DNA of 64,000 bases from Chlorobium sp. (GCA_005862285.1 SZXW01000003.1:186001-250000), one strand, 5' to 3'. Shown: positions 15,963 to 25,256, numbered from the stretch's first letter. Translations and numbers: made by a program. The notes: a model not told the origin generated them from the letters alone.

Positions 15963-18900
15963 ATGGCTGATAAATTTGCAGAGTATCCCTCCAATGTATC
16001 ATACAGTGCTGTGGAGGCCGATGTACTGGCTCACTGGAATGAGAACGGAATTTTCAGGAAAAGCCTCGATAAAAAACCCGCAGGACGCATATACTCGTTT
16101 TATGAAGGCCCTCCGACGGTAAACGGCAAACCCGGTGTACACCATGTATTCAGCCGTACCATCAAGGATGTGGTCTGCCGCTACAAAACCATGCAGGGCT
16201 ACCGTGTACCCCGTATGGCGGGCTGGGATACCCACGGGCTTCCTGTTGAAATTTCGGTCGAGAAGAAACTCGGCCTGAAAAACAAGGCCCAGGTCGAAGA
16301 GTATGGTGAGGGTGAGTTCAATGCCGAAGCACGCTCCCTCGTTTACCATCATATCGACGACAACCGGGAAGGATGGGGAAAACTTACCGAGGAGATGGGG
16401 TACTGGGTCGATATGGACCACCCCTACATAACTTGTGAGAACAACTATATCGAATCGGTCTGGTGGGCGCTCAAGACCATTTTCGAAAAAGGGCTGATCT
16501 ACAAGGATTACAAGATCGTTCCTCAGGACCCGAAATCCGAGACGGTTCTCAGTTCGCACGAGCTTGCCCTCGGGTACCGCGAAGTGAAAGATCCGAGCAT
16601 CTATGTGAAGTTCAGGCTGAAAGGTTCCGGTGAATCGTTCCTGGTCTGGACAACCACACCATGGACACTCATTTCAAATGTAGCTCTCTGCGTCGGCCCT
16701 GATATCGATTATGTGAAGGTCCGGAACAGCGAGACCGGGGAGGTGCTGATCCTTGCCCAGTCGCGCCTGCAGGTGCTTCTTGAGAAGAACGAAGCTGGAG
16801 ATTCGCTCTGGCAGGTAACCGGAAGCATGAAAGGCCGCGATCTCGAAGGCACGTCATATGAGCCTCTTTTCACCTATATGCAGCCATCGAGGAAATGCTG
16901 GTATGTCGCTTCCGGGCCTTTCGTATCGACGGGGGACGGAACCGGTATCGTGCATATAGCTCCGGCATTCGGTGCGGACGACTACGAACTTGCCAAAAAA
17001 TACGACCTTCCGATGCTGCAGCCGGTGGCACGCAACGGGTGCTTCACTTCCGAGGTGAGCGATTACGAAGGAGTGTTCTTCAAGGATGCCGATCCCGATA
17101 TCATCCGCCGGCTCAAGGAGGCAGGAAAGATCTACCGCAAGGAGACCATTACCCATACCTATCCTTTTTCATGGCGATATGATGTGCCTGTGATTTACTA
17201 TGCAAGGGAATCCTGGTATATCAGAACGACCGCCATTGCCGACCGGATGGTGGAGCTGAACAAAACCATAAACTGGTGCCCGCCCGAAATCGGGACGGGA
17301 CGTTTCGGCAACTGGCTTGAAGAGAACAAGGACTGGGCGCTTTCACGCGAGCGCTTCTGGGGTTCACCGCTTCCGCTCTGGGTTTCCGGGGACTTTTCAA
17401 TCGGTGACGGATGCGAGTCCGGAAAGATTTTTGCAATCGGTTCTGTTGCCGAGCTGCGGGAGGGTTTCATCGATATCGATGGTGAACGCTACCTTCTCGG
17501 TGAAGCACTCGACAAGGGTCTGGTCGAGCTCGACCTGCACAAACCGTTCGTTGACCGCATCTATTTCATCAGGGATGGCAAACGTTTCCACCGTACGCCT
17601 GAGCTGGTCGATGTCTGGTTCGACAGCGGTTCGATGCCCTTTGCCCAGCTCCATTACCCGTTCGAGAACCGCGAACTCTTCGACAGTACCTTCCCGGCCG
17701 ATTTCATTGCCGAGGGGGTTGACCAGACCAGGGGATGGTTTTATACTCTTCATGCGATCGCCACGCTGATATTCGACAAACCGGCATATCGCAACCTCAT
17801 CGTGAACGGCCACATTCTCGACCGAAACGGCCACAAAATGTCGAAATCGAAAGGGAATGTCGTCGATCCTTTCGAAACCATGGAACGTTACGGCGCGGAC
17901 GCCCTGCGCTGGTACTTGCTTGTGACAAGTCCTCCGTGGAGGCCGAAATCCTTCAATGCCGACGAAATAGAGGAAGAGCAGCGGAAATTCTTCCGTGCCT
18001 TCATCAACAGCTACAACTTCTTTGTGCTCTATGCCAACGTCGACGGTTTCCGCGGTTCGGAACCTCCGATTCCCGTCGGCGATCGCTCCGAGCTTGACCG
18101 CTGGATACTGTCCTCCCTTAACACACTTGTCGGAGCGGTCCATTCGCGCATGGAACATTATGACCTGACCGGCGCGGTAAGGCTGATAAACGAATTCATT
18201 GTCGACGATCTGTCGAACTGGTATATCAGGCGTTCACGCAAGCGGTTCTGGAAAAGCGACATGGGACAGGACAAGATCGCCGCATACCAGTCGCTCTATA
18301 CCTCGCTCGAAACGCTTGCAAGGCTCCTTGCTCCATTCACGCCGTTCATTTCGGACCGTATCTGGCTGAACCTGAACGATGTCAGCGGGCTCGAGCAGCA
18401 AAAGTCCGTTCACCTCGCTGATTTTCCGGTGATGGACAACGCAGCGATCGACCGCCCGCTCGAGCGGCGCATGAAGAAAGCCCAGATCATCACTTCACTG
18501 GTGCGCACGATGCGGGAGAAGGCTTCCATCAAGGTGCGTCAGCCGCTCAAGAGGATCCTGCTTGCCATCGAGGATGCTGCAGCGAGGGAAGAGTACTCAT
18601 TGGTCGCTGATATCATTCTTGAAGAGGTGAATGTCCAGAAAATAGAGTACATTGAAGAAGAGGGTTCGGTTATCAGCAAGAAAGTGAAGCCGAATTTCAA
18701 AGCCCTCGGCCCCCGTTTCGGTAAAGACATGAAGATGCTTGCAGAGTCCATCAGGTGTATGAGCCACAAGCAGATTGCCATTCTGGAAAAGGAGGGCAAG
18801 ACAATGCTCGATGTTCAGGGAAATGTTTTTGAAGTGCTGCGAGAAGATGTCGAGATCGTTCACGAAGATATCGAAGGATGGCTTGTCGCTTCCGATGAAG

Positions 18901-19220
18901 CACACGGCATCATGGTCGCTCTCGACACCGAGATGAACGATGAGCTTGAAATGCTTGGTCTGTCGCGCGAAATCGTGAGCCGCATCCAGTCGCTTAGAAA
19001 AGAGAGCGGCCTCGATATCACCGACCGTATTACGCTTGCAATCGATGGTTCGGCAAAACTTCTCGATGCGGTGAAACGAAATGATGCGTATATTAAGTCT
19101 GAAACCCTTGCAACGGAGCTCACGGCTTCCTTACTCGATCCATCATCAGCGGCAGGCGGAAAAGAAGAGTCTGTTAACGGTGAAATCTGCCGGATATCAC
19201 TTGAAAAAAATGCGGGGTAA
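15963..19220 (+). CDS. ileS: Isoleucyl-tRNA synthetase, type 2 (IleRS2)
   Basis: Charges tRNA-Ile. At 1085 residues, with C-terminal domains unlike those of E. coli IleS and no C-terminal zinc cysteines in view, it belongs to the eukaryote-like IleRS2 group, which is typically resistant to mupirocin. KMSKS is at 625-629. The class I ATP signature, normally H-x-G-H, reads P-G-V-H-H: G58-V59-H60-H61, so the first and third positions are exchanged. [34 protein letters not shown] and VDVWFDSG mark the catalytic core, and [15 protein letters not shown] the anticodon-binding domain. The gene is single and starts at 15963. Confidence 0.95.
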   Translation: MADKFAEYPSNVSYSAVEADVLAHWNENGIFRKSLDKKPAGRIYSFYEGPPTVNGKPGVHHVFSRTIKDVVCRYKTMQGYRVPRMAGWDTHGLPVEISVEKKLGLKNKAQVEEYGEGEFNAEARSLVYHHIDDNREGWGKLTEEMGYWVDMDHPYITCENNYIESVWWALKTIFEKGLIYKDYKIVPQDPKSETVLSSHELALGYREVKDPSIYVKFRLKGSGESFLVWTTTPWTLISNVALCVGPDIDYVKVRNSETGEVLILAQSRLQVLLEKNEAGDSLWQVTGSMKGRDLEGTSYEPLFTYMQPSRKCWYVASGPFVSTGDGTGIVHIAPAFGADDYELAKKYDLPMLQPVARNGCFTSEVSDYEGVFFKDADPDIIRRLKEAGKIYRKETITHTYPFSWRYDVPVIYYARESWYIRTTAIADRMVELNKTINWCPPEIGTGRFGNWLEENKDWALSRERFWGSPLPLWVSGDFSIGDGCESGKIFAIGSVAELREGFIDIDGERYLLGEALDKGLVELDLHKPFVDRIYFIRDGKRFHRTPELVDVWFDSGSMPFAQLHYPFENRELFDSTFPADFIAEGVDQTRGWFYTLHAIATLIFDKPAYRNLIVNGHILDRNGHKMSKSKGNVVDPFETMERYGADALRWYLLVTSPPWRPKSFNADEIEEEQRKFFRAFINSYNFFVLYANVDGFRGSEPPIPVGDRSELDRWILSSLNTLVGAVHSRMEHYDLTGAVRLINEFIVDDLSNWYIRRSRKRFWKSDMGQDKIAAYQSLYTSLETLARLLAPFTPFISDRIWLNLNDVSGLEQQKSVHLADFPVMDNAAIDRPLERRMKKAQIITSLVRTMREKASIKVRQPLKRILLAIEDAAAREEYSLVADIILEEVNVQKIEYIEEEGSVISKKVKPNFKALGPRFGKDMKMLAESIRCMSHKQIAILEKEGKTMLDVQGNVFEVLREDVEIVHEDIEGWLVASDEAHGIMVALDTEMNDELEMLGLSREIVSRIQSLRKESGLDITDRITLAIDGSAKLLDAVKRNDAYIKSETLATELTASLLDPSSAAGGKEESVNGEICRISLEKNAG

Positions 19221-19279
19221 TCGTATACTAAAAATCGGTTTTTTTAAAGCATTTGTTAGAATCAGCAAACAGGTGGAAT

Positions 19280-19717
19280 ATGGCTACTAAAAAAAGCAGC
19301 AGTGCCTCCAAGAAGGAAAACGAAATTATCGACGAACCGGTTCTGACCAAGACCTATTTAACCGACGATGAGCTCGAGCACTTCCGGCAGATCCTGCTCA
19401 AAAGGCGGGACGAGGTGCTTCGCGATCTGGATATTCTGCGTTCATCGCTTTCCGATGAAAACGTGGAAGATTCGATCAATTCCAATTATTCCATGCACAT
19501 GGCTGATCATGGCACCGAAACAATGGACCGTGAACAGCGTTTCATGTTCATAGCCCGAGACGAGAAGTATATTGGCTATATCGACCAGGCCCTCGACAGG
19601 ATAAGGAACAAGACCTACGGCATCTGTATTAAATCCGGCAAGCCTATTCCGAAGAAAAGGCTGGAAGCGGTTCCCCATACCGCTGTCAGGATCGAGTTCA
19701 AGCAGGGTAAAAAGTAA
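19280..19717 (+). CDS. DksA/TraR-family regulator without zinc cysteines
   Basis: A 145-residue protein of the DksA/TraR family, which enters the RNA polymerase secondary channel and, with ppGpp, tunes promoters. A long helical pair (YLTDDELEHFRQILLKRRDE ... FIARDEKYIGYIDQALDRI) leads to the usual RNKTYGICIKSGKPIPKKRL. A normal finger has four Cys; only the first remains (YGIC), the second is Ser, and the last pair is replaced in TAVRIEFKQGKK. This matches the zinc-less forms of the Bacteroidota/Chlorobiota. The ATG at 19280 follows AGGTGG by three bases and beats the upstream start at 19253. Confidence 0.85.
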   Translation: MATKKSSSASKKENEIIDEPVLTKTYLTDDELEHFRQILLKRRDEVLRDLDILRSSLSDENVEDSINSNYSMHMADHGTETMDREQRFMFIARDEKYIGYIDQALDRIRNKTYGICIKSGKPIPKKRLEAVPHTAVRIEFKQGKK

Positions 19718-19757
19718 AATCACCGCTGCAGGTTATTGAATTACGGTTGCAGAGCGT

Positions 19758-19798
19758 AAAAAAAGCTGCCTCATGTATCGTGTTTGAGGCAGCTTTTC
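19758..19798. terminator. Bidirectional terminator between the dksA-like gene and purF
   Basis: AAAAAAGCTGCCTCA (about 19759-19773) pairs with TGAGGCAGCTTTT (19785-19797). The A run on one side and the T run on the other let it stop both the rightward dksA-like transcript and the leftward purF transcript, whose stop is at 19826. Confidence 0.8.
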
Positions 19799-19825
19799 CG
19801 TTTTCGTCGATTCCCGGATTGTCAA

Positions 19826-21319
19826 TCAGTCGTTTTCCTCCTTATCGGTGGTGGCGTCGACAATCTGTATCGGGTAATCGCCGCTGAAGCAGGCCGTGCA
19901 ATAGCTCCTGGTTTCGTTCTCGAATGAGGGTACGCTGTTTATCAGTCCCTGCATGGAGAGGTATTTCAGAGAATCGACACCGATAAATTCCCTGATTTTT
20001 TCGATCTCCTCATCGTTATTGTCAAAACTGTCGAACATATGGGTCAGCAGCTGCCGTTTTGTCGGGAAATCCATGCCATAGAAGCAGGGACTCGTGATCG
20101 GCGGAGAACTGATATGCAGATGAATTGCCTTCGGGTCGGCTTCCCGTATCAGCTTGATCAGCATTTTAGCGGTTGTGCCGCGTACGATAGAATCGTCGAT
20201 GAGAATGATCGGCCTGTCCAGAAGGACGCCACGAACGATATTGTATTTGGAACGTACCTTGATATCACGGCTGTGAATGCCCGGCTGGATGAACGTTCTT
20301 CCGACGTAATGGTTCCTGATAAGTCCGTGCTCGAACCTTGCCGGTCTGCCGAGTTTTAAGCTTTCACGCACAAACCCGAGCGCGGCGGTGTTCGACGAGT
20401 CGGGAACGCTGACAACCGTGAGTTCCTTGTCGCCTTCCTGAGGCCGGATCTTCGATTCCCTTGCAAGGTTCTTTCCGAGGTTCCGCCTTATCTTGTCAAC
20501 GGAATTCTGGAATATGAAACTGTCCGGACGGGCGAAATAGACATATTCAAATATACAGCGGGCTTTGTATGGCGCTGGAGGAAGGAAAAGCGAGGTCGGC
20601 TTTTCGTTCGCAACGGCAAGATGATCGATCAGAAGGATTTCGCCCGGTTCGATATCGCGAATGTATTCGGCCTGTATGATATCGAAGGCACAGGTTTCGC
20701 TGGCCACGATGTAGGCAAGTTCACCGGTGAGCGGGTCGACTTTCTTACCGAGTGCAAGCGGCCTGAACCCATAGGGATCCCTCGCGGCGATCATCTGGTT
20801 GTTTGCGAGTATCACCATCGAGTATGCACCCTGCACCTGATTGAGGGCATGGTATATCTGCTGGATCGGTTCCTTTTCACGACTCCGTGCAGCAAGATGC
20901 GGGATGATCTCCGTGTCGGACGATGCCTGGAAAATTACACCGAGCTCCGTCAGTTCACGCCTGAGTGTTCTCGCGTTGGTAAGGTTTCCGTTGTGGGCTA
21001 TTGCAAGGCTTCCGGAGCGGTAAGTGAGCGAAAAAGGCTGGGTGTTGTTGGTGGATTTCGACGAGCCGGTGGTGGAATATCTGTTGTGGCCGATAGCGGC
21101 ATAGCCGCTGAGGTTTTCAAACACCATTTCATCCTTGAACACTTCCGAGACAAGACCCATTCCCTTGTGCTGCTTGAAAATGGTCTTCTTTTTGGCTTTG
21201 TTATATTCTGCGACAACGATACCTGCTGCTTCCTGCCCCCTGTGCTGCAGGGAGTACAGTCCATAGAACGTATCTTCCGCGGGAGTTTTTGAATTAAAAA
21301 CACCGAAAACTCCACACAT
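19826..21319 (-). CDS. purF: Amidophosphoribosyltransferase
   Basis: First committed step of purine synthesis: PRPP plus glutamine gives phosphoribosylamine. The product is 497 residues. Starting at ATG 21319, the second residue is Cys (MCGVFGVF), the Ntn nucleophile freed when Met is removed; a start two codons earlier would block that. The glutaminase half has LQHRGQEAAGI, GHNRYSTTGSS, IAHNGNLTN and SDTEIIPHL. The PRPP half has the signature ILIDDSIVRGTTAKMLIKLI. The Cys in EYVYFARPDS-adjacent segments and in SPPITSPCFYGMDFPT is usual for the family. It is monocistronic, between two terminator-bearing spacers. Confidence 0.95.
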   Translation of the reverse strand: MCGVFGVFNSKTPAEDTFYGLYSLQHRGQEAAGIVVAEYNKAKKKTIFKQHKGMGLVSEVFKDEMVFENLSGYAAIGHNRYSTTGSSKSTNNTQPFSLTYRSGSLAIAHNGNLTNARTLRRELTELGVIFQASSDTEIIPHLAARSREKEPIQQIYHALNQVQGAYSMVILANNQMIAARDPYGFRPLALGKKVDPLTGELAYIVASETCAFDIIQAEYIRDIEPGEILLIDHLAVANEKPTSLFLPPAPYKARCIFEYVYFARPDSFIFQNSVDKIRRNLGKNLARESKIRPQEGDKELTVVSVPDSSNTAALGFVRESLKLGRPARFEHGLIRNHYVGRTFIQPGIHSRDIKVRSKYNIVRGVLLDRPIILIDDSIVRGTTAKMLIKLIREADPKAIHLHISSPPITSPCFYGMDFPTKRQLLTHMFDSFDNNDEEIEKIREFIGVDSLKYLSMQGLINSVPSFENETRSYCTACFSGDYPIQIVDATTDKEEND

Positions 21320-21500
21320 AAGCAATCATATGTTAAAGTTGTATAAACTCTCGAGCACCCTAAAATCGAAAATGCATGACAATATTCAAACGGAATAATT
21401 AAAATAATCGTTGCATGTCTTTGTATCGTATTGAACGATAACCCTTTTTAACGGAGGGACAACATCTTACGGCATTTCCATTCACCATTTCCTGAATATC

Positions 21501-22025
21501 ATGGCATTAACGGCAAAAAAAGATCAGAGGCCTCCGGGCCCTTTTATCTGGATATCAGTAACCCTGCTTTGGGGGACGGTTTTTTTCTTTACCTCGATTT
21601 TCATGCTCAAGGCAGCTTCGGATCTGCTGAGGCAGGGCTTTTTCAATCCGTCCTGGCGTGAAATTTTCAGTGTTTACGGAATTCATGCAGCAATACTGGT
21701 AGTGTTCGCTCTTGCAGCCATGCTGATGAAGCGGGTAATCGATCCCGGAAGCACGAAGCAGGTGCAGCGGTGGCAGGACATCAACGAAGGAAAAGGGGAG
21801 AAGATTTTCATTTCCTTCGCAGGAAGCATAGCCACGAGCTTTTTCTTTACCGGTCTAACGGCTGCGAATTTTTCCCTTGCGGCGAGAATATTTGATCTGA
21901 CGGTCGAATTTTCCGTTCCTGCGATTTTCCTTGCGGCACTGTTCAATATCGCGGCGGGGCTTGCCGCGTCTCTCATTGTCGGAATTATTTTCCTTGTGGG
22001 GAAGGTCGGAAACAGGAAAGGATGA
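21501..22025 (+). CDS. Membrane protein of unknown function
   Basis: A 174-residue protein with four hydrophobic helices at about residues 15-40, 56-78, 103-126 and 132-166, and a polar loop between the second and third (VIDPGSTKQVQRWQDINEGK). The N-terminus is basic and polar, so it is probably inside. I do not recognise a family. It has no partner gene: the next feature is a tRNA on the other strand, and a bidirectional terminator follows. Codon use looks like that of the neighbours. Confidence 0.7.
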   Translation: MALTAKKDQRPPGPFIWISVTLLWGTVFFFTSIFMLKAASDLLRQGFFNPSWREIFSVYGIHAAILVVFALAAMLMKRVIDPGSTKQVQRWQDINEGKGEKIFISFAGSIATSFFFTGLTAANFSLAARIFDLTVEFSVPAIFLAALFNIAAGLAASLIVGIIFLVGKVGNRKG

Positions 22026-22061
22026 AATCAGGGGCAGAAGGGGCTGCGCTTTATATAAACG

Positions 22062-22093
22062 AAAAAAGCGCAGTTTGAAAGCTGTGCTTTTTT
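22062..22093. terminator. Bidirectional terminator between the membrane protein and tRNA-Ala
   Basis: AAAAAAGCGCAG (22062-22073) pairs with CTGTGCTTTTTT (22082-22093) through one G-T pair and an 8-base loop. It serves the rightward membrane-protein gene and the leftward tRNA. Confidence 0.8.
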
Positions 22094-22095
22094 TG

Positions 22096-22168
22096 TGGAG
22101 CTAAGGAGACTCGAACTCCTGACCCTTTGCATGCCATGCAAATGCTCTACCAACTGAGCTATAGCCCC
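22096..22168 (-). tRNA. tRNA-Ala (GGC anticodon)
   Basis: The minus strand reads GGGGCTA-TA-GCTC-AGTTGGTA-GAGC, then an anticodon stem TTTGC/GCAAA enclosing ATGGCAT (anticodon GGC), a variable loop, and the T arm AGGAG-TTCGAGT-CTCCT with acceptor TAGCTCC and discriminator A. The acceptor has the G3-U70 pair that marks alanine tRNAs. CCA is not encoded. It reads GCC and GCU codons. There is no rRNA operon next to it, so it is a single tRNA gene. Confidence 0.96.
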
Positions 22169-22236
22169 GTTTTCCTGCTCTAATTAAAAGAAAAAAAACT
22201 TGTTTTTCCAACTTGTTTTGATCATTCTTTCATTTT

Positions 22237-22297
22237 GGTGATCGGACCGATCAGACCGATCCGTCCAATCGGTCAGATTCTGACCGGTCCGATCACC
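22237..22297. repeat. GATC-rich inverted repeat, copy A
   Basis: A 61-base imperfect palindrome. GGTGATCGGACCG (22237-22249) pairs with CGGTCCGATCACC (22285-22297), and inner ACCGAT pairs with ATCGGT. It contains a 27-base segment (22256-22282) that recurs with two differences at 24174-24200. It lies between tRNA-Ala and ftsX and ends 25 bases before the ftsX ATG. Confidence 0.8.
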
Positions 22298-22322
22298 CTC
22301 CTTAAAAATTCAGGAAAGGGTC

Positions 22323-23207
22323 ATGTCACTGTCATTTATCGTCAAGGAAGGTTTTTCGGGCATAGGCAGGGCGAAGCTTCCGGCTGCCATCACCATCGTA
22401 ATCAGTTTTTTCGCTCTTGTCCTGCTGGGAATTTTCGGGTCTGTTTCGCTCAGTTTTTATGATGTCATGCAGGAACTGCGCCGCAAGGTGGAACTGGAAG
22501 TGTTTTTCAGCGATTCGATGAGCGAATCCCGGGCTGCAGAAGCGGCAAAACAGATGACTGCGATCAGGGGAGTGCAGGATTCGCATTTCGTTTCGAAAGA
22601 TGAAGCTGCAAGCATATTTACCAGCGATTTCGGAGAGGATGTGGTGAAAATCCTCGGTTCCAATCCCCTTCCGAGATCGGTAAAGCTGAAATTCCTTCCG
22701 GAATACACCTCTCCCGACAGTATCGAGAAAAAAATCGTACCACTTGTTCGCAAGATCGCTCCTGATGCCGACATCCGTTACAATCAGGCACTGCTTCAGA
22801 GGATCGAGAAAAATGCAAAACTGTTCACGATTCTTACGGGAGGCATCGGTATTCTCATTTCACTTTCCACGATCGTGCTTGTCGGCTACACCATACGGCT
22901 TGCGATGTATTCAAGGCAGGAACGTATCCGCACCATGCGTTTTGTAGGAGCGACGGGATGGTTTATCGGAGCTCCCTATGTGATCGAAGGGGCATTGCAG
23001 GGAGTTGTTTCCGGCCTCCTCGCTGCTCTGACGGTATACCTGCTGCTCGATAAAGTGCTCTTGACCTATGACAAGGCTATCTACTCCATACTCCAGCCAT
23101 CCACCCTGCTTATTTTTCCTGCCGTGGTGCTTCTTGGCATGCTGCTCGGGATTTTCGGCAGCGCGCTTTCAGTGGGGCAGTATCTGCGCGGTATCTCGAA
23201 ATGGTGA
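22323..23207 (+). CDS. ftsX: FtsX-family cell-division ABC permease
   Basis: A 294-residue FtsX-type protein with one N-terminal membrane helix (about residues 21-43), an extracytoplasmic domain of about 120 residues (LEVFFSDSMSE ... IRGVQDSHFVSKDEA ... VRKIAPDADIRYNQ), and three C-terminal helices near 165-190, 215-240 and 260-285. FtsX works with the ATPase FtsE to control septal peptidoglycan hydrolases through the periplasmic loop. ftsE is not adjacent here, unlike in many bacteria. The gene is flanked on both sides by repeat-filled spacers. Confidence 0.9.
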   Translation: MSLSFIVKEGFSGIGRAKLPAAITIVISFFALVLLGIFGSVSLSFYDVMQELRRKVELEVFFSDSMSESRAAEAAKQMTAIRGVQDSHFVSKDEAASIFTSDFGEDVVKILGSNPLPRSVKLKFLPEYTSPDSIEKKIVPLVRKIAPDADIRYNQALLQRIEKNAKLFTILTGGIGILISLSTIVLVGYTIRLAMYSRQERIRTMRFVGATGWFIGAPYVIEGALQGVVSGLLAALTVYLLLDKVLLTYDKAIYSILQPSTLLIFPAVVLLGMLLGIFGSALSVGQYLRGISKW

Positions 23208-23259
23208 TGGGTAATGGGTAGTGGGTAATGGGTACTGGGTAGTGGGGATTGGGTACTGG
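23208..23259 (+). repeat. Heptamer tandem array (TGGGTAN) beginning at the ftsX stop
   Basis: Seven tandem 7-base units, TGGGTAA/G/A/C/G, TGGGGAT and TGGGTAC, followed by a partial TGG. The array starts at the base right after the ftsX stop codon. Each unit gives a GGG run spaced by four bases, so the + strand can form a three-tetrad G-quadruplex. Confidence 0.9.
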
Positions 23260-23302
23260 AAATCGGTCCGATCGGACGGATATTACCGATCAGTCTGATC
23301 TT
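23259..23302. repeat. GATC-rich repeat, copy B
   Basis: AATCGGTCCGATCGGACGGAT followed by ATTACCGATCAGTCTGATC, made of the same GGTCCGATC and CCGATCAG words as copies A and C. It contains a short palindrome around CCGATCGG and reaches to 14 bases before the nfo ATG, next to the nfo ribosome site (AAAGGAG). Confidence 0.65.
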
Positions 23303-23316
23303 AAAGGAGTTTATCG

Positions 23317-24156
23317 ATGAAACGGATAGGAGCACATGTCAGCATTGCAGGAGGCATCGAAAACGCTCCACTCAATGCTGCGGGGATTGGAGCGAAAGCG
23401 TTTGCCATGTTCACGAAAAATCAGCGTCAGTGGAAGGCTCCGAAACTCTCTCCGGAATCCATCGGCACGTTCCGGAAGAATTGCCTTGAAAACGGTTTCA
23501 AACCCGGTCATATCCTGCCTCATGACAGCTATCTGATCAACCTCGGCAGTCCTGAAAAAGACAAGCTGCAGCGTTCCCGGGAAGCTTTCGTAGAGGAAAT
23601 GATACGCGTTGAACGGCTCGGTCTTTCAATGCTCAATTTCCACCCTGGAAGCCATCTGAACGGAATCTCCGTTGATGAGTGCCTCCGGCTGATAGCAGAA
23701 TCGGTCAACAAAGCGCTTGAAGTTACTTCCGGTGTAATCGCAGTTATTGAAAACACTGCGGGGCAGGGAAGCAATCTCGGATTCCGCTTTGAACATCTCG
23801 CAGCATTGATTGATATGATAGAAGACAGATCGAGGGCAGGTGTCTGCCTCGACACCTGTCACCTCCATGCGAGCGGTTACGACATCGGGACAATGGACGC
23901 TGTCCGAATGGTTTTCAGCGAGTTCGACAGTATCGTAGGCATGAGATATCTCAGGGGGATGCACCTGAACGATGCCATTCATCCTGCCGGGAGCAAGCTT
24001 GATCGTCATGCCTGCATAGGTAAAGGGACGATAGGTCTGGAAGCTTTCCGGTACATCATGTCAAACCCGTCATTCGACGAAATCCCGCTGATCCTCGAAA
24101 CACCTGATTCAGAGAACTGGAAAGAGGAAATCCAGCTGCTTTATTCGCTTGCTTAG
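23317..24156 (+). CDS. nfo: Endonuclease IV (AP endonuclease)
   Basis: Cuts DNA at abasic sites in base-excision repair, using three zinc ions. The 279 residues start MKRIGAHVSIAGGIENAP with the family motif H7. Zinc-ligand motifs follow: NFHPGSHL, IENTAGQGSNLG, VCLDTCHLHASGYD, HLNDAIHPAGSKLDRHACIG and IPLILETPD. A clear ribosome site (AAAGGAG) is 8 bases before the ATG. It is a single gene flanked by GATC-rich repeats. Confidence 0.95.
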   Translation: MKRIGAHVSIAGGIENAPLNAAGIGAKAFAMFTKNQRQWKAPKLSPESIGTFRKNCLENGFKPGHILPHDSYLINLGSPEKDKLQRSREAFVEEMIRVERLGLSMLNFHPGSHLNGISVDECLRLIAESVNKALEVTSGVIAVIENTAGQGSNLGFRFEHLAALIDMIEDRSRAGVCLDTCHLHASGYDIGTMDAVRMVFSEFDSIVGMRYLRGMHLNDAIHPAGSKLDRHACIGKGTIGLEAFRYIMSNPSFDEIPLILETPDSENWKEEIQLLYSLA

Positions 24157-24200
24157 TGATCCGTCCGATCCGACCGATCCGTCCAATCCGTCAGATCCTG
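24157..24200. repeat. GATC-rich repeat, copy C
   Basis: GATCCGTCCGATCCGACCGATCC and a continuation to 24200. Positions 24174-24200 match copy A (22256-22282) at 25 of 27 bases. The last ten bases lie inside the 3' end of the leftward glycosyltransferase gene and supply its stop and final residues. Confidence 0.8.
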
Positions 24201-25183
24201 CTATCCAGCAGCTTCTTTTGCGTTTCACCGAGGTTCCTTGTTTCACGGATAGCGAAAGGTGTGCCTTTGGATATCGAGGTGATGAAAAGCTCACCGAGCA
24301 GGCCGGTGGAAAACAGCTGGACGCCGAGGATAAGCAGCAGGATGCCGAGGAAAAGGATCGGACGGTTGCCGACCGGCTTGTGCAGCAGGACCTTGTCGAG
24401 TGTGACGTAGAGGCTTATCAGGAATCCCGATACAAAGCTGACCAGCCCTGCCATACCGAAGAAATGCATGGGGCGGCGCAGGTAACGGGTAATGAAGAGC
24501 ACCGAAAGAAAATCGAAAAGCCCAGCAAAAAAGCGCGACGAGCCGAACTTCGAATTGCCGAACTTGCGGGCTCTGTGCGGGACGGGAACTTCGGCGATCC
24601 TGAACCCCATCCAGTCGGCAAGTACCGGGATATAGCGGTGCATCTCGCCATGCAGCTCGAGACGGCTAGTCACATTCCGGCGGTAAACCTTCAGTCCGCA
24701 GTTGAAATCATGTATCGTGATACCGGTAAAAAGCCGTGTAACCAGGTTGAAAACCCTGGAGGGGAAGATTTTCGAGAAAGGGTCTTTTCGCTCCTGCTTC
24801 CAACCGCTCACAAGGTCGTATCCTTCCTGAAGCTTTTTCAACATTGTCCTGATGGCGAAGGGGTCGTCCTGCAGGTCGGCATCGATCGTGCAGACATATT
24901 CTCCTGAGGCAGCCATGAAGCCGGCAGAGAGCGCGGCGGTCTTTCCGAAATTTCTCTGAAACGAGATCAGACGGAGTTCGGGTTTCTCCTGGATCAGATT
25001 GCCGATCACTTCCGGAGAGCCGTCGGTAGAACCGTCATCGACCATGATGATCTCGAAGCTGAATGGCTTTTCGAAAAGCTCGTGCAGCTCCTTTTCGCGC
25101 ATGGCTGCATAGAGCCGGTCGAGCAGTTCGGGAAGGGATTCCCGCTCATTGAACAACGGGACGATGACTGAAAGGGACGGCAA
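24191..25183 (-). CDS. Family 2 glycosyltransferase with two C-terminal membrane helices
   Basis: A 330-residue membrane-anchored transferase of the polyprenol-phosphate sugar type (DPM/ArnC/GtrB-like). The GT-A domain has IVPLFNERESLPELLDRL, MVDDGSTDGS (D49, D50), the metal motif TIDADLQDDP and a FNCGLKVYRR region. Two helices near residues 232-255 and 266-292 end the protein. Such enzymes move a sugar from a UDP or GDP donor to undecaprenyl phosphate for LPS or protein glycosylation. It follows queE by 73 bases on the same strand. Confidence 0.85.
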   Translation of the reverse strand: MPSLSVIVPLFNERESLPELLDRLYAAMREKELHELFEKPFSFEIIMVDDGSTDGSPEVIGNLIQEKPELRLISFQRNFGKTAALSAGFMAASGEYVCTIDADLQDDPFAIRTMLKKLQEGYDLVSGWKQERKDPFSKIFPSRVFNLVTRLFTGITIHDFNCGLKVYRRNVTSRLELHGEMHRYIPVLADWMGFRIAEVPVPHRARKFGNSKFGSSRFFAGLFDFLSVLFITRYLRRPMHFFGMAGLVSFVSGFLISLYVTLDKVLLHKPVGNRPILFLGILLLILGVQLFSTGLLGELFITSISKGTPFAIRETRNLGETQKKLLDSRI

Positions 25184-25256
25184 TATCTGTTACGATAAAA
25201 AGTTGAATGATCAGAGTGAAAGTAACGAGGAAACTGGCAATATTCAAAAAAACGGA

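Noticed and set aside
23208-23302. CRISPR-like appearance of repeats near ftsX and nfo
   Set aside because: The 7-base units have no spacers and the GATC-rich copies are single and far apart; no cas gene is present.
24149-24907. 252-codon + strand frame beginning with repeated Asp-Pro/Ser-Asp
   Set aside because: Its start is the GATC-rich repeat copy C read as protein and the rest is antisense to the glycosyltransferase.
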